Made by a program: the position numbers and the translations under genes. A DNA stretch of 48,766 nt, from positions 1 to 48,766 of the forward strand of contig JANLFV010000011.1 in the NCBI GenBank assembly GCA_024653345.1, read 5' to 3'. This document shows, piece by piece, positions 23,100 through 31,498 of the stretch; the stretch's first letter is position 1; every line of letters begins with the position of its first letter. Below the pieces are notes generated by a model that searched no databases, was not told where the DNA came from, and was given only the letters and a program-made list of their open reading frames with translations. The stretch comes from Candidatus Acetothermia bacterium (GTDB lineage: Bacteria > Bipolaricaulota > Bipolaricaulia > RBG-16-55-9 > JANLFV01).

Positions 23100-25574
23100 C
23101 TACTTCCGCTTCGCTTTTCGGGCGGGCTTGTCCTGCTTCGTCTTGAACCGCTGGGCCAGCCGCCGCTCGCGGCGGGAGAGGGGGCGGGGTGCGCCCTCGC
23201 GGCGCTCGCGCAGCTCCAGCCGGGGCTTGAAGAGGTAGCTGATGATCTGCTCCTGGCAGCGGGCCAGCATCTCCTGGAAGAGGAGGAAGGCCTCCCTGGT
23301 GAACTCGACCAAGGGGTCTCGCCCGGCGTAGCCCCGCCAGCCGATCCCCTCGCGGAGCTCGTCCAGCTCCCAGAGGTGGCGGCGCCAGTTCTCGTCGATG
23401 ATGTTCAGGATCATGTAGCGGCTCACCTCGGGGAAGTGCTCGCCGAGCCGGGCGGCCTGGGCCCGGTAGTTCTCGAGCAAGAACTGCTCGATGATCTGCT
23501 GATAATCCTCGCGCCGGCGGCTATCGAGGCTGAGCTGGGCCGGGTCGAATGGGGCGTTCTGGAACTCGGCGAGCGCCCGCCCGAGCCCGGCGAGGTCCCA
23601 CTCCCCCCGCTCGGGAAGGAACCGCTCGACCAGCCCCGCGGCGTGCTCCTCGAGGATCCCACGCAGGTATTCCTCCAGTTCCTGCTCGTCCGCCTCCCGG
23701 CCGAGGAGGAACCGGCTCCGCAGGCTATAAATGACTTCGCGCTGGCGGGCCATGATCTGGTCGTATTGGAGGAGGCGCTTGCGGATCTCGAAGTTCCGCT
23801 CCTCCACTCGCTTTTGGGCCCGGCGGACCGCGCGCGTCAACAGCTCGTGCGTGATCGCCTGCCCCTCCTCCATCCCGAGGCGGTCCATGATCGCCCCGAT
23901 CCGTTCCCCGCCGAAGAGCTTGATCAGCTCGTCCTCCAGCGAGATGAAGAACTGGGAGGAGCCGGGGTCGCCCTGCCTTCCCGCCCGCCCGCGGAGCTGG
24001 TCGTCGATCCGCCGGGACTCGTGCCGCTGGGCCCCGATGATGTGGAGCCCGCCGAGCGCGGCCACCCCCTCGCCGAGCTTGATGTCTACCCCTCTTCCGG
24101 CCATGTTCGTGGCCACCGTAATGGCCCCGCGCTGGCCAGCGTCCTTGATGATCTCGGCCTCCTTCTCGTGGTATTTGGCGTTCAGGACATTGTGCTTCAG
24201 CCCGCGCCGCTTCATGAGCGCCGAGAGGCGCTCGGAGCGCTCGATCGAGTTCGTCCCGATCAGGACCGGCCGGCCCTCCTTGTGGAGCCTTTCGACCTCG
24301 TCGACGATCGCCTTGAACTTCCCCTCCTCGGTCCGGAAGAGGATGTCCGCGGCGTCGGTCCGGATCATCGGCTTGTGCGTGGGGATCACGACCACATCCA
24401 TCCCGTAGATCTCCTTGAACTCGTCCTCCTCGGTCTTGGCCGTCCCGGTCATCCCCGCGATGCCCTTATAGAGTCGGAAGTAGTGCTGGAGGGTGATCTG
24501 GGCCAGGGTCTGGGTCTCGCGGCGAATCTCGAGCCCCTCCTTGGCCTCGAGGGCCTGGTGGAGCCCGTCGGAGTAGCGCCGGTCGGGCATGAGCCGCCCG
24601 GTGAACTCGTCGACGATGATGACTCTGCCGTCCTTGACGATGTAGTCCACATCCTTGTGGAAGAAGAGCCTCGCCCGGAGAGCCACCTCGAGGTGATGCA
24701 ACAGCTCGATGTTCTCCGGGGAGTAGATATTATCCTGGTGGAGGAGCTCCTCGGCTTTGCGGACCCCGGCCTCGGTGAGGACCACGCTCTTGACCTTCTC
24801 GTCCGTCTCGAAGTCCTGCCCCTCCTTGAACAAGGGGGCGAGGCTCGCAAATTTCTTGTAGAGCCGGGCCGACTCCTCGGTCGAGCCGGAGATGATCAGC
24901 GGCGTCCGGGCCTCGTCGATCAGGATGTTATCGACCTCGTCGATGATCGCGTAGTCCAGGGCTGTCTGGACCTGCTGCTCGACCGATACGGCCAGGTTGT
25001 CTCGGAGGTAATCGAACCCGAACTGGTTGTTGGTCCCGTAGATGATGTCACACTGGTAGGCGGCCTTCCGCTCGGGGATCTCCAGCCCCTCCTGGAGGAG
25101 GCCGACCTTCAGGCCGAGGAACTCGTAGATCGGGCCCATCCAGTAGCGGTCCCGCTTGGCGAGGTAGTCGTTGACCGTGACGATGTGGACCTTCCCGGCG
25201 AGGGCATTCAGGTAAGCCGGCATGGTCGCGACCAGGGTCTTCCCCTCGCCGGTCCTCATCTCCGCGATCCGGCGCTGGTGGAGCACGACCGCCCCGAGGA
25301 CCTGGACATCGAAGGGGCGCATTTCCACCTGGCGGTCGGCCACCTCGCGGACGACGGCGAAGGCCTCGGGCAAGAGATCGTCCAGGGTCTCGCCGGCCGC
25401 GAGCCTAGCCCGGAACTCCGGGGTCTTAGCCGCCAGCTCGGCGTCGGAGAGGCCCTTGATCTTGGGCCCGAGGGCGTTGACCGCCTCGAGATAGGGCTGG
25501 AGCCGGCGGAGCTTCTGCTCGTTCGTCTCCCCGAAGAGCCACTCGACCGCGTGCTTGAGAAACGGCAAAGCCAT
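23100..25574 (-). CDS. secA: Preprotein translocase ATPase SecA
   Basis: The 824-residue motor has Walker A MRTGEGKT at residues 106-113, the DEVDNILIDEARTPLIISG Walker B region, the preprotein cross-linking domain, the second ATPase half with ATNMAGRGVDIKLG and RGRAGRQGDPGSSQFFISLEDEL, and the helical scaffold (NIIDENWRRHLWELDELREGIG). It drives protein export through SecYEG, needed by the exported surface proteins here. The C-terminus is a Lys/Arg tail, with no SEC-C zinc motif. The promoter places the transcript start only a few bases before ATG 25574. Confidence 0.97.
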   Translation of the reverse strand: MALPFLKHAVEWLFGETNEQKLRRLQPYLEAVNALGPKIKGLSDAELAAKTPEFRARLAAGETLDDLLPEAFAVVREVADRQVEMRPFDVQVLGAVVLHQRRIAEMRTGEGKTLVATMPAYLNALAGKVHIVTVNDYLAKRDRYWMGPIYEFLGLKVGLLQEGLEIPERKAAYQCDIIYGTNNQFGFDYLRDNLAVSVEQQVQTALDYAIIDEVDNILIDEARTPLIISGSTEESARLYKKFASLAPLFKEGQDFETDEKVKSVVLTEAGVRKAEELLHQDNIYSPENIELLHHLEVALRARLFFHKDVDYIVKDGRVIIVDEFTGRLMPDRRYSDGLHQALEAKEGLEIRRETQTLAQITLQHYFRLYKGIAGMTGTAKTEEDEFKEIYGMDVVVIPTHKPMIRTDAADILFRTEEGKFKAIVDEVERLHKEGRPVLIGTNSIERSERLSALMKRRGLKHNVLNAKYHEKEAEIIKDAGQRGAITVATNMAGRGVDIKLGEGVAALGGLHIIGAQRHESRRIDDQLRGRAGRQGDPGSSQFFISLEDELIKLFGGERIGAIMDRLGMEEGQAITHELLTRAVRRAQKRVEERNFEIRKRLLQYDQIMARQREVIYSLRSRFLLGREADEQELEEYLRGILEEHAAGLVERFLPERGEWDLAGLGRALAEFQNAPFDPAQLSLDSRRREDYQQIIEQFLLENYRAQAARLGEHFPEVSRYMILNIIDENWRRHLWELDELREGIGWRGYAGRDPLVEFTREAFLLFQEMLARCQEQIISYLFKPRLELRERREGAPRPLSRRERRLAQRFKTKQDKPARKAKRK

Positions 25575-25583
25575 CTTAAGCCC

Positions 25584-25612
25584 ATTGTAAGCACGCGCTC
25601 GGGGAGTTGCAA
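25584..25612 (-). promoter_or_regulatory. secA promoter, near-leaderless
   Basis: Minus strand: TTGCAA (25612-25607), 17-nt spacer, TACAAT (25589-25584). Only 9 nt separate the -10 box from the ATG, so the leader would be about 2-3 nt. No SD is present. Confidence 0.6.
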
Positions 25613-25616
25613 CAGC

Positions 25617-28013
25617 TCACTTGGGAAGCTCCTGGAGGAGCTTCTCGATCGAGCTCTTCTCCCCGTCCAGCCGGGCGATCTCGTTCGTCAGCTCGGCATA
25701 CTTCTCGGGGGTGAGGAGCCCTTGCTCCTTCAGCCGGGTGAGCGTGCTCCAGTTGCTATCGCGCTTCCTCACCACAATCTTGTGAGCCTCCTCCAAGTCG
25801 AGCCGTGCCAAGGCCGCGTTCCCCCGGTCGAGGTAGATCCTGGCCCGGATGATGTAGGCCCGTTCGTAGTCCCGCTGCTGGGCGAGAAGCTCCTTGAGCT
25901 GCGACAGAGCGCCATCGGGGTCCCCCTCCTGCCAGGTGATCACCGCCTCGAGATAGCGGGCGTCGAGGACCTGGTCGGGCCTCGGGGCCGTGGCCAGCAG
26001 TCTATGGACATGCTCTCTGGCCTTCTCGAACTGCCCCAGGTTGAGGTAAAGCTGGGCGAGCTGGAAGTAGGTCGACTCGACCGGGAAGCTCGAGAGCGAT
26101 CGCTCAAGGAGGCGCAAGCTCTGCTCGAGGAGGGCCGGGTCGGCCTGCTCATCTCCCAGCTTGTGATAGATCGAGCCGAGCCAGTAGAGGCTGCTCGCGG
26201 GGGCGAAGTCGAGCTGGAGACTCTTCTCGAGTTGCTCCCTCGCTTCCTCTATCTGGCCCCGCTTCAGGGCCTGCTCCCCCCGGTCGAGAAGGGTGTCGGC
26301 CACCCAGTCGCGGTAGGCCAGGGTCGTGACCGAAAGGCCCAGCACCAGGACAGCGGCCAGAATAGCCCAGCTTGTCCGAGGGCTAAGGCTCGTCCTCCGT
26401 CCGCAGGGCCATGTGCGCACATGCGCACCTTCCAGAAGCCACCTGGAATTGAGCAGCCCGAGGAGGAGGACGAAGGCCAGGGCCGAGGCGGGGAGGTGGA
26501 AGGGGAAGCTCACCAGGGCATCGGCGAGGGAGGCCACCACTCCGGCGAGGAGCCCGAGCGCGCTCAGTTTGTCCCTGGCCTCAGCGCGGCCGATGAGCCG
26601 AAGCCCGCTCCAGAAGAGCATCATCAGCGCAAAGCCCCCGGCCAGGATCCCCAAGCTCCCCATCTCCGCCGCGACCTGGACATACTCGTTGTGGGCCTGG
26701 GCTGCCCGCTGGATGTAGAAGGTATAGCGCTTGCCTTGGGGGGTGGCCAAGAACTTGGCCTTATATGGGAGGAACTGGACCTTGTAGTGCCCGATTCCCA
26801 CACCCAAGATGGGGTGGGCCTTGAGCATCTCCCAGCCGACCCACCAGTCCCAGGCCCGGGTCCGCCCGGAGTTCTTCTCCCAGAGCTTGATCAACTGGTC
26901 GATCACCGGGATCGCCAGACTGCCTGTCCACGAGCCCCCTTCCCCCTCGATGGGGGAAGGGGGGGATGAGGGTGATTCAGTCCTCTCCCGCCAGGGGAGA
27001 GGAAGGTTCCCATCAAAGGATGGTTGACGGAGCGCTAGAGCGGGGTCCGAAGCGGGAGAGGAGAAGGTCGCTGGTAAGCTCATCAGAAGGACTGCGAACA
27101 ACGCTGCCCCAATGATCGGCCAGCCTCTCCCAAATCTGAAGGCCCGATAGATCCGGAAGTAAAAGAGCCCCCCGAGGAAGAAGCCCCCGGAGAGGCCGAC
27201 CGCGAGCCAGGCCCCGTCGGAGTCGACCAGCTTGAGGGCGTAGACGATGATCGCCAGGGCAAGGAGGCCTAAGGCCCTTAGCGGCCAGCGCCTCAGCCTG
27301 AGCGTCAGCATCAGCGAGGGGAGGACCAGGCAGGCGAGGAACCCCCCGAGGTAGTTCTTGTTCCCCATCGTGGAGATGATCGCCCCTGAGCCCTTGGGGA
27401 CGCCTGGGGTTCCGGGGAGGACCCCGTAGTATTGCAGGGCCCCGTAGGCCGAGGCGAGGACGGCCGAGCCGAGGATCACGCTCAGGTAAAGGTTCATCTC
27501 CCACTCCCGCTCGACGGTGTTGGCGAGGAACATGTAGAAGGCGAAGAAGTAGAAGAGCTGCCCCAGGCTCTGCAGGGCCGTTCCCAACGAGGTGGCGTTG
27601 ACCGTCGAGAGCGCGCCGGCTGCCAAGAGCGCCAGCCCTGGGAGGAAGAGCGGGGTAAGGTTGAGCCGGTATGCCCGCCTCAAGACCATCTCCAGGGCCC
27701 AGAGGACCAGGAGGAAGGAGATGACGAAGAGGGCGAAGATCGACTTAGTGTAGCCGTATTCGGTGTTCCCGAGGTAGATGAGCAAAGGGAGGGTGAAGAT
27801 GAGGAACGCCGTGACGGCCCGCCTCACCGAGGGGATGGCCGTGGAGACGGCCCGGGCGATGTCCGCGAGCTTGAGGCCCGCCTTTCGCCTGGCCCGCCCC
27901 TTCGAGCGAGGCTGGGCCCGCACCTCGGTCCCGGGGCGGGCCTTAGCCCTGGCCTTAGCCTGTGACCGGCCCTGGCCCTTCTTCCCCCGATCTCGACGCG
28001 CGCTCTTGCCCAT
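25617..28013 (-). CDS. O-antigen ligase/polymerase-like membrane protein with TPR tail
   Basis: The ~798-residue protein opens with a very basic cytoplasmic segment rich in Lys/Arg/Ala and about 11-12 membrane helices follow. A large extracytoplasmic region holds the Wzy_C-type motif region (GVGIGHYKVQF; QAHNEYVQVAAEMGSLG). The C-terminal ~250 residues are tetratricopeptide-like repeats (e.g. LLERSLSSFPVESTYFQLAQ). Such proteins join or polymerise lipid-linked glycans outside the membrane, consistent with the polysaccharide genes to the right. Residues about 336-360 are encoded by an in-frame copy of a hairpin repeat. ATG 28013 is preferred: the promoter places +1 at that ATG. A TTG at 28049 is the -35 box itself. 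Confidence 0.82.
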   Translation of the reverse strand: MGKSARRDRGKKGQGRSQAKARAKARPGTEVRAQPRSKGRARRKAGLKLADIARAVSTAIPSVRRAVTAFLIFTLPLLIYLGNTEYGYTKSIFALFVISFLLVLWALEMVLRRAYRLNLTPLFLPGLALLAAGALSTVNATSLGTALQSLGQLFYFFAFYMFLANTVEREWEMNLYLSVILGSAVLASAYGALQYYGVLPGTPGVPKGSGAIISTMGNKNYLGGFLACLVLPSLMLTLRLRRWPLRALGLLALAIIVYALKLVDSDGAWLAVGLSGGFFLGGLFYFRIYRAFRFGRGWPIIGAALFAVLLMSLPATFSSPASDPALALRQPSFDGNLPLPWRERTESPSSPPSPIEGEGGSWTGSLAIPVIDQLIKLWEKNSGRTRAWDWWVGWEMLKAHPILGVGIGHYKVQFLPYKAKFLATPQGKRYTFYIQRAAQAHNEYVQVAAEMGSLGILAGGFALMMLFWSGLRLIGRAEARDKLSALGLLAGVVASLADALVSFPFHLPASALAFVLLLGLLNSRWLLEGAHVRTWPCGRRTSLSPRTSWAILAAVLVLGLSVTTLAYRDWVADTLLDRGEQALKRGQIEEAREQLEKSLQLDFAPASSLYWLGSIYHKLGDEQADPALLEQSLRLLERSLSSFPVESTYFQLAQLYLNLGQFEKAREHVHRLLATAPRPDQVLDARYLEAVITWQEGDPDGALSQLKELLAQQRDYERAYIIRARIYLDRGNAALARLDLEEAHKIVVRKRDSNWSTLTRLKEQGLLTPEKYAELTNEIARLDGEKSSIEKLLQELPK
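26936..27003. repeat. Double-hairpin GC-rich repeat, copy inside the ligase gene
   Basis: An 11-bp perfect stem CCCCTTCCCCC/GGGGGAAGGGG (26936-26962) and a 9-bp stem TCCTCTCCC/GGGAGAGGA (26981-27003) flank GGGATGAGGGTGATTCAG-like sequence. The same arrangement occurs, inverted, at 41082-41168. Within the ligase frame it encodes a Pro/Ser/Glu-rich insert (LPLPWRER ... SPIEGEGG). Confidence 0.85.
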
Positions 28014-28020
28014 CAGGTCG

Positions 28021-28049
28021 ATTATCCCCTTAGCTCGAGGGTGAGTCAA
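28021..28049 (-). promoter_or_regulatory. Promoter of the ligase gene, leaderless
   Basis: Minus strand: TTGACT (28049-28044), 17-nt spacer, GATAAT (28026-28021). Seven bases separate the -10 box from ATG 28013, so transcription should start on or next to the start codon. Confidence 0.65.
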
Positions 28050-28063
28050 ACCGCGGATTTGGA

Positions 28064-28069
28064 TATAAT
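28064..28069 (+). promoter_or_regulatory. -10 box of the cysD operon
   Basis: A perfect TATAAT 35 nt before the cysD ATG. The -35 region (28041-28046) is poor and overlaps the divergent ligase promoter, so the two may be co-regulated. Confidence 0.45.
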
Positions 28070-28104
28070 CCTCGGGAGCCCGGGCTCAGCTCGAAGGGAA
28101 ATCG

Positions 28105-28905
28105 ATGGACCATCTCGAGAGGCTAGAGAACCAGAGCATCTACATCATCCGCGAGGCCTACTACCAGTTCAAGGATGTGGCCCTCCTCTGGTCGGTCGGG
28201 AAGGATTCCACCACCCTTTTATGGCTCGCCAGGAAGGCCTTCTTCGGGAAGATCCCCTTCCCGATCGTCCATTTGGACACGAGCTACAAGTTCCGGGAGA
28301 TCTACAAGTTCCGGGACAGATACGCGAAGGAATGGGGGCTGGACCTGATCGTCTGGCGGAATGAGCGGGCCCTGGCCGAGGGGATGGGGCCCGGCCTGGG
28401 GAGGTTCCAGTGCTGCACCGCCCTCAAGACCGAAGCCTTGAAAGAGGCCATCGCCTTCCACGGCTGGAAGGCCCTTTATCTGGGGATCCGGCGGGACGAG
28501 CACGGGATCCGGGCCAAGGAGCGGTTCTTCTCCCCCAGGAATGAGGACTTCACCTGGGACTACCGCGACCAGCCGCCGGAGCTGTGGGACCAATACAAGA
28601 CCAAGGCCGCGGGGGAGGAGCACTTCCGGGTCCACCCGCTTTTAGGCTGGCGGGAGCTCGATGTCTGGGAATACATCAGGCGGGAGGGCATTCCCATCGT
28701 CTCGCTCTACTTCGCCCGAAATGGCCAGCGTTACCGCTCGATCGGGTGCGAGCCCTGCTGCCGCCCGATCGCCTCAGAGGCGGATACGGTCGAGAAGCTG
28801 ATCGCGGAGCTCCGCGCGAGCCGGATCTCAGAGCGGAGCGGCCGGGCTCAGGACAAGGAGGAGGCCCAGATGATGCAAAAGCTCCGGGCCCTGGGCTACA
28901 TGTAA
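28105..28905 (+). CDS. cysD: Sulfate adenylyltransferase subunit 2 (CysD)
   Basis: The 266-residue PP-loop protein has [17 protein letters not shown] (nucleotide-binding loop), [26 protein letters not shown] and the CysD closing block [10 protein letters not shown] ... [12 protein letters not shown]. With CysN it makes adenosine 5'-phosphosulfate (APS) from ATP and sulfate. It is ~35 residues shorter than the E. coli enzyme, lacking an internal insert, and has extra cysteines GCEPCC. ATG 28105 follows AAGG. cysN begins 1 nt after its stop. No APS reductase is present in the window, so assimilation or a sulfation role cannot be separated here. Confidence 0.88.
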   Translation: MDHLERLENQSIYIIREAYYQFKDVALLWSVGKDSTTLLWLARKAFFGKIPFPIVHLDTSYKFREIYKFRDRYAKEWGLDLIVWRNERALAEGMGPGLGRFQCCTALKTEALKEAIAFHGWKALYLGIRRDEHGIRAKERFFSPRNEDFTWDYRDQPPELWDQYKTKAAGEEHFRVHPLLGWRELDVWEYIRREGIPIVSLYFARNGQRYRSIGCEPCCRPIASEADTVEKLIAELRASRISERSGRAQDKEEAQMMQKLRALGYM

Positions 28906-28906
28906 A

Positions 28907-30148
28907 ATGAGGGAGAGCCTCCGGTTCGTGCTCGTCGGCCATGTGGACCACGGGAAGTCGACCCTGATCGGCCGGCTCCTCTGTGATACGGGCGCGCTCG
29001 CGCTCGATCGCCTCGAGGAGGCCAAAGCGGCCGCAAGGGCGCTCGGGGCCGAGGCCGGGGCGGAGCTCGCCTTCCTCTTGGACCACCTCCAGGAGGAGCG
29101 GGAGGGGGCCCTCACGATCGACACAGCCCAGAGCTTCTTCTCCACCCCCGCGCGGGACTATGTGCTCATCGATGCCCCGGGCCATGCCGAGTTCTTGAGG
29201 AACATGCTCACGGGGGCCTCGCAGGCGGACGCGGCGGTCTTGATCGTCGATGTCAGCCGGGGTGTGCAAGAGCAGACCTGCCGCCATGCCTACCTCCTCG
29301 CGTTCCTCGGCGTGAAGGAGGTGATCGTGGCCCTGAACAAGATGGACCTCGTGGGCTACGCCGAGGCCCCCTTCCGCCGGCTCGAGGGGGAGGTCGAGGC
29401 CCTCCTCCAGGCCGTGGGCCTGGCCCCCAAATTCTCGGTCCCCATCTCGGCCAGGGCGGGGGAGAACATCGCCTCCCCGTCGAGCCTCATGGGGTGGTAT
29501 CGCGGCCCGAGCCTGCTCGAGGCGCTCGACGCCCTCCCCGGCCCCGTCCCGCCGGAGGATAAGCCCTTTGTCTTCCCGATCCAAGATGTCTACGACCTCG
29601 AGGGGAAGAGGGTCGCCGTCGGACGGGTCGAGGCCGGGGTCCTGCGGCCGGGGGCGAAGGCCCGGCTCCTCCCAGGAGGAGCGGTCGTGAAGATCAGCTC
29701 CATCGAGCGATTTGAGGAGCAGCCGGCTGCGGCCCACCCCGGCGAAGCCGTCGGGGTCACCCTCGAAGGGCCCGCACCAGCGGCGCTAGCCCGCGGGCAG
29801 GTCCTCTGCCCCCCTGGGGCCGAGATGGCGGTAACCACCAGCTTTGAAGCCCGCCTCTTCTGCCTGGCGGAGGCGGGGCTAAAAAAGGGCGAGGAGCTGA
29901 CCCTGAGGCTCGCCACCCAAGAGGTCCCGGCCCGGCTGGAGGCGATCTCGGCCCGGCTCGACTCGGCCTCGCTGGAGGTCGTGGAGCGGGACGCGACGGT
30001 GTTGGGGAGCCTAGAGGCGGGCCAGGCCCGGCTCGCCACGGCCGAGCCGCTCGTGGCCACGAGGTTCTCAGATCTCCAGCCGCTCGGGCGGTTCGTCTTG
30101 GCCCGCGGGGAGGAGATCTGCGCTGGAGGGATCATCACCGGGCTATGA
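28907..30148 (+). CDS. cysN: Sulfate adenylyltransferase subunit 1, GTPase (CysN)
   Basis: The 413-residue EF-Tu-like GTPase has G1 GHVDHGKS (11-18), the G2-like segment LTIDTAQ, G3 DAPGH (89-93) and G4 NKMD (144-147), then two beta-barrel domains. GTP hydrolysis by CysN drives APS synthesis by CysD. It is single-domain: no fused APS kinase (CysC) follows. It starts 1 nt after the cysD stop and its own stop overlaps the next ATG (ATGA). Confidence 0.9.
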   Translation: MRESLRFVLVGHVDHGKSTLIGRLLCDTGALALDRLEEAKAAARALGAEAGAELAFLLDHLQEEREGALTIDTAQSFFSTPARDYVLIDAPGHAEFLRNMLTGASQADAAVLIVDVSRGVQEQTCRHAYLLAFLGVKEVIVALNKMDLVGYAEAPFRRLEGEVEALLQAVGLAPKFSVPISARAGENIASPSSLMGWYRGPSLLEALDALPGPVPPEDKPFVFPIQDVYDLEGKRVAVGRVEAGVLRPGAKARLLPGGAVVKISSIERFEEQPAAAHPGEAVGVTLEGPAPAALARGQVLCPPGAEMAVTTSFEARLFCLAEAGLKKGEELTLRLATQEVPARLEAISARLDSASLEVVERDATVLGSLEAGQARLATAEPLVATRFSDLQPLGRFVLARGEEICAGGIITGL

Positions 30149-31437
30149 GACGGGCCGTGATCATCGGGCTCGACGGGATGCCCTACAGGCTGATCGCGGA
30201 TTTGGCGGGGCAAGGAGTGATGCCCAATATGAGGGCCCTCATCGCTGAGGCTGAGGGGGCCTTCACGCCGATGGAGTCCACCATCCCCGAGGTCTCCTCC
30301 GTGGCCTGGAGCTCGATCATCACCGGGAAGAACCCCGGGGAGCACGGGATCTTCGGGTTCACCGACCTTCGGCCCGGAACATACGAGCTTTTCTTCCCCA
30401 ACTTCAACGACCTTGGGGCTCGCCCATTCTGGGAGCGGCCAGGGAGCGGAAGAGCGGCGATCATCAACATCCCTTCCACCTACCCCGCCCGGGCCATGAA
30501 CGGGGTCCTGATCGCGGGTTTCGTGGCCCTCGAGCTGGAGAGGGCGGTCTATCCCCCCACACTAGTCCCTGAGCTCGAGCGGCTGGGCTACCGCTTGGAT
30601 GTGGACTCCGCTAAGGGCCATAGGTCAATAGAGCTCTTCCTCGAGGACCTGGAGAGGACCCTCGAGTCCCACATCGCCGCCGCGCGGTGGCTTTGGGAGG
30701 AAGGGGCCTGGGAGACCTTCATGCTCGCCTTCACCACCACCGACCGGCTGGCCCACTTCCTCTGGGAGGCCTACGAGGACGAGCAGCATCAGTATCATTC
30801 GGCCTTCCTGGGCCACCTCCACAAGATCGATCGGGCCATCGGCGAGCTCGCGGATAGGCTCGATGAAAGAGACCTTCTGGTCGTCCTCTCGGACCACGGC
30901 TTCGAGCGCTTAGAAGAGGAGGTCTATGTCAACCTCATCTTGAAAGAGGAGGGCCTCCTCGAGCTAGAAGAAGCCCCTTCCGCCCCGGACCTGGAGGCCA
31001 TCTCCCCCAAGACGCGGGCCTTCGCACTCGATCCCGCGAGAATCTACCTCAACTTGAAGGGCCGGTTCCCCCGCGGGAGCATCGAGCCCGAGGATCGCGA
31101 GAAAGTGCTGGCCGAGCTCATCGCCCTCTTTTCAGAGCTGAGACGAGCGGGCCGGCGGGCGGTCCGCCGAGTCTGCCGGAAGGAGGAGATCTACCGCGGC
31201 CCTTGGCTCGACCGGGCCCCGGACTTGGTCCTCCTCCCCGAGCGGGGGTTCGCCTTCCGGGCCAGGCTCAAGCTCGAGCTTGAGGCCCCCTCCGAGGAGA
31301 GGGGGCCGTTCACCGGGAAGCACACCCAAGAGGATGCCTTCCTGCTCGTGAGGTGCGAGGAGGCCGATGAGCTCATGCCGTCGCGACCGACTGTGGCCGA
31401 TGTGGTCGGGCTGATCGACCGCTGGCAAAGGCTATGA
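30145..31437 (+). CDS. Alkaline-phosphatase-superfamily phosphodiesterase/sulfatase-like protein
   Basis: The 430-residue protein has the metal-site features of the type I phosphodiesterase/nucleotide pyrophosphatase family. These are GLDGMPYRL near the N-terminus, the nucleophile region [36 protein letters not shown], and [10 protein letters not shown]. No signal peptide is evident, so it is probably cytoplasmic. It could be a phosphodiesterase, phosphatase or sulfatase. Its ATG overlaps the cysN stop, so it belongs to the cysDN operon and may act on a sulfated or nucleotide-linked metabolite (inference). Confidence 0.8.
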   Translation: MRRAVIIGLDGMPYRLIADLAGQGVMPNMRALIAEAEGAFTPMESTIPEVSSVAWSSIITGKNPGEHGIFGFTDLRPGTYELFFPNFNDLGARPFWERPGSGRAAIINIPSTYPARAMNGVLIAGFVALELERAVYPPTLVPELERLGYRLDVDSAKGHRSIELFLEDLERTLESHIAAARWLWEEGAWETFMLAFTTTDRLAHFLWEAYEDEQHQYHSAFLGHLHKIDRAIGELADRLDERDLLVVLSDHGFERLEEEVYVNLILKEEGLLELEEAPSAPDLEAISPKTRAFALDPARIYLNLKGRFPRGSIEPEDREKVLAELIALFSELRRAGRRAVRRVCRKEEIYRGPWLDRAPDLVLLPERGFAFRARLKLELEAPSEERGPFTGKHTQEDAFLLVRCEEADELMPSRPTVADVVGLIDRWQRL

Positions 31438-31465
31438 GGCTGATCTCGGGCTGCGGGGGCTTTTG

Positions 31466-31491
31466 GCCCTCTCCCCTCGAGGGGAGAGGGC
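31466..31491. repeat. 26-nt perfect palindrome (single-hairpin repeat copy)
   Basis: GCCCTCTCCCCTC followed by its exact reverse complement, then CTAGGGTGATGAG. It is related to the hairpin repeats at 26936 and 41082. The tail supplies the wecB start region, and the hairpin ends 7 nt before the wecB ATG. Confidence 0.9.
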
Positions 31492-31498
31492 TAGGGTG

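Noticed and set aside
23376-26969. 1,197-residue plus-strand frame opposite secA and the ligase gene
   Set aside because: It spans two unrelated minus-strand genes and the gap between them; a shadow frame.
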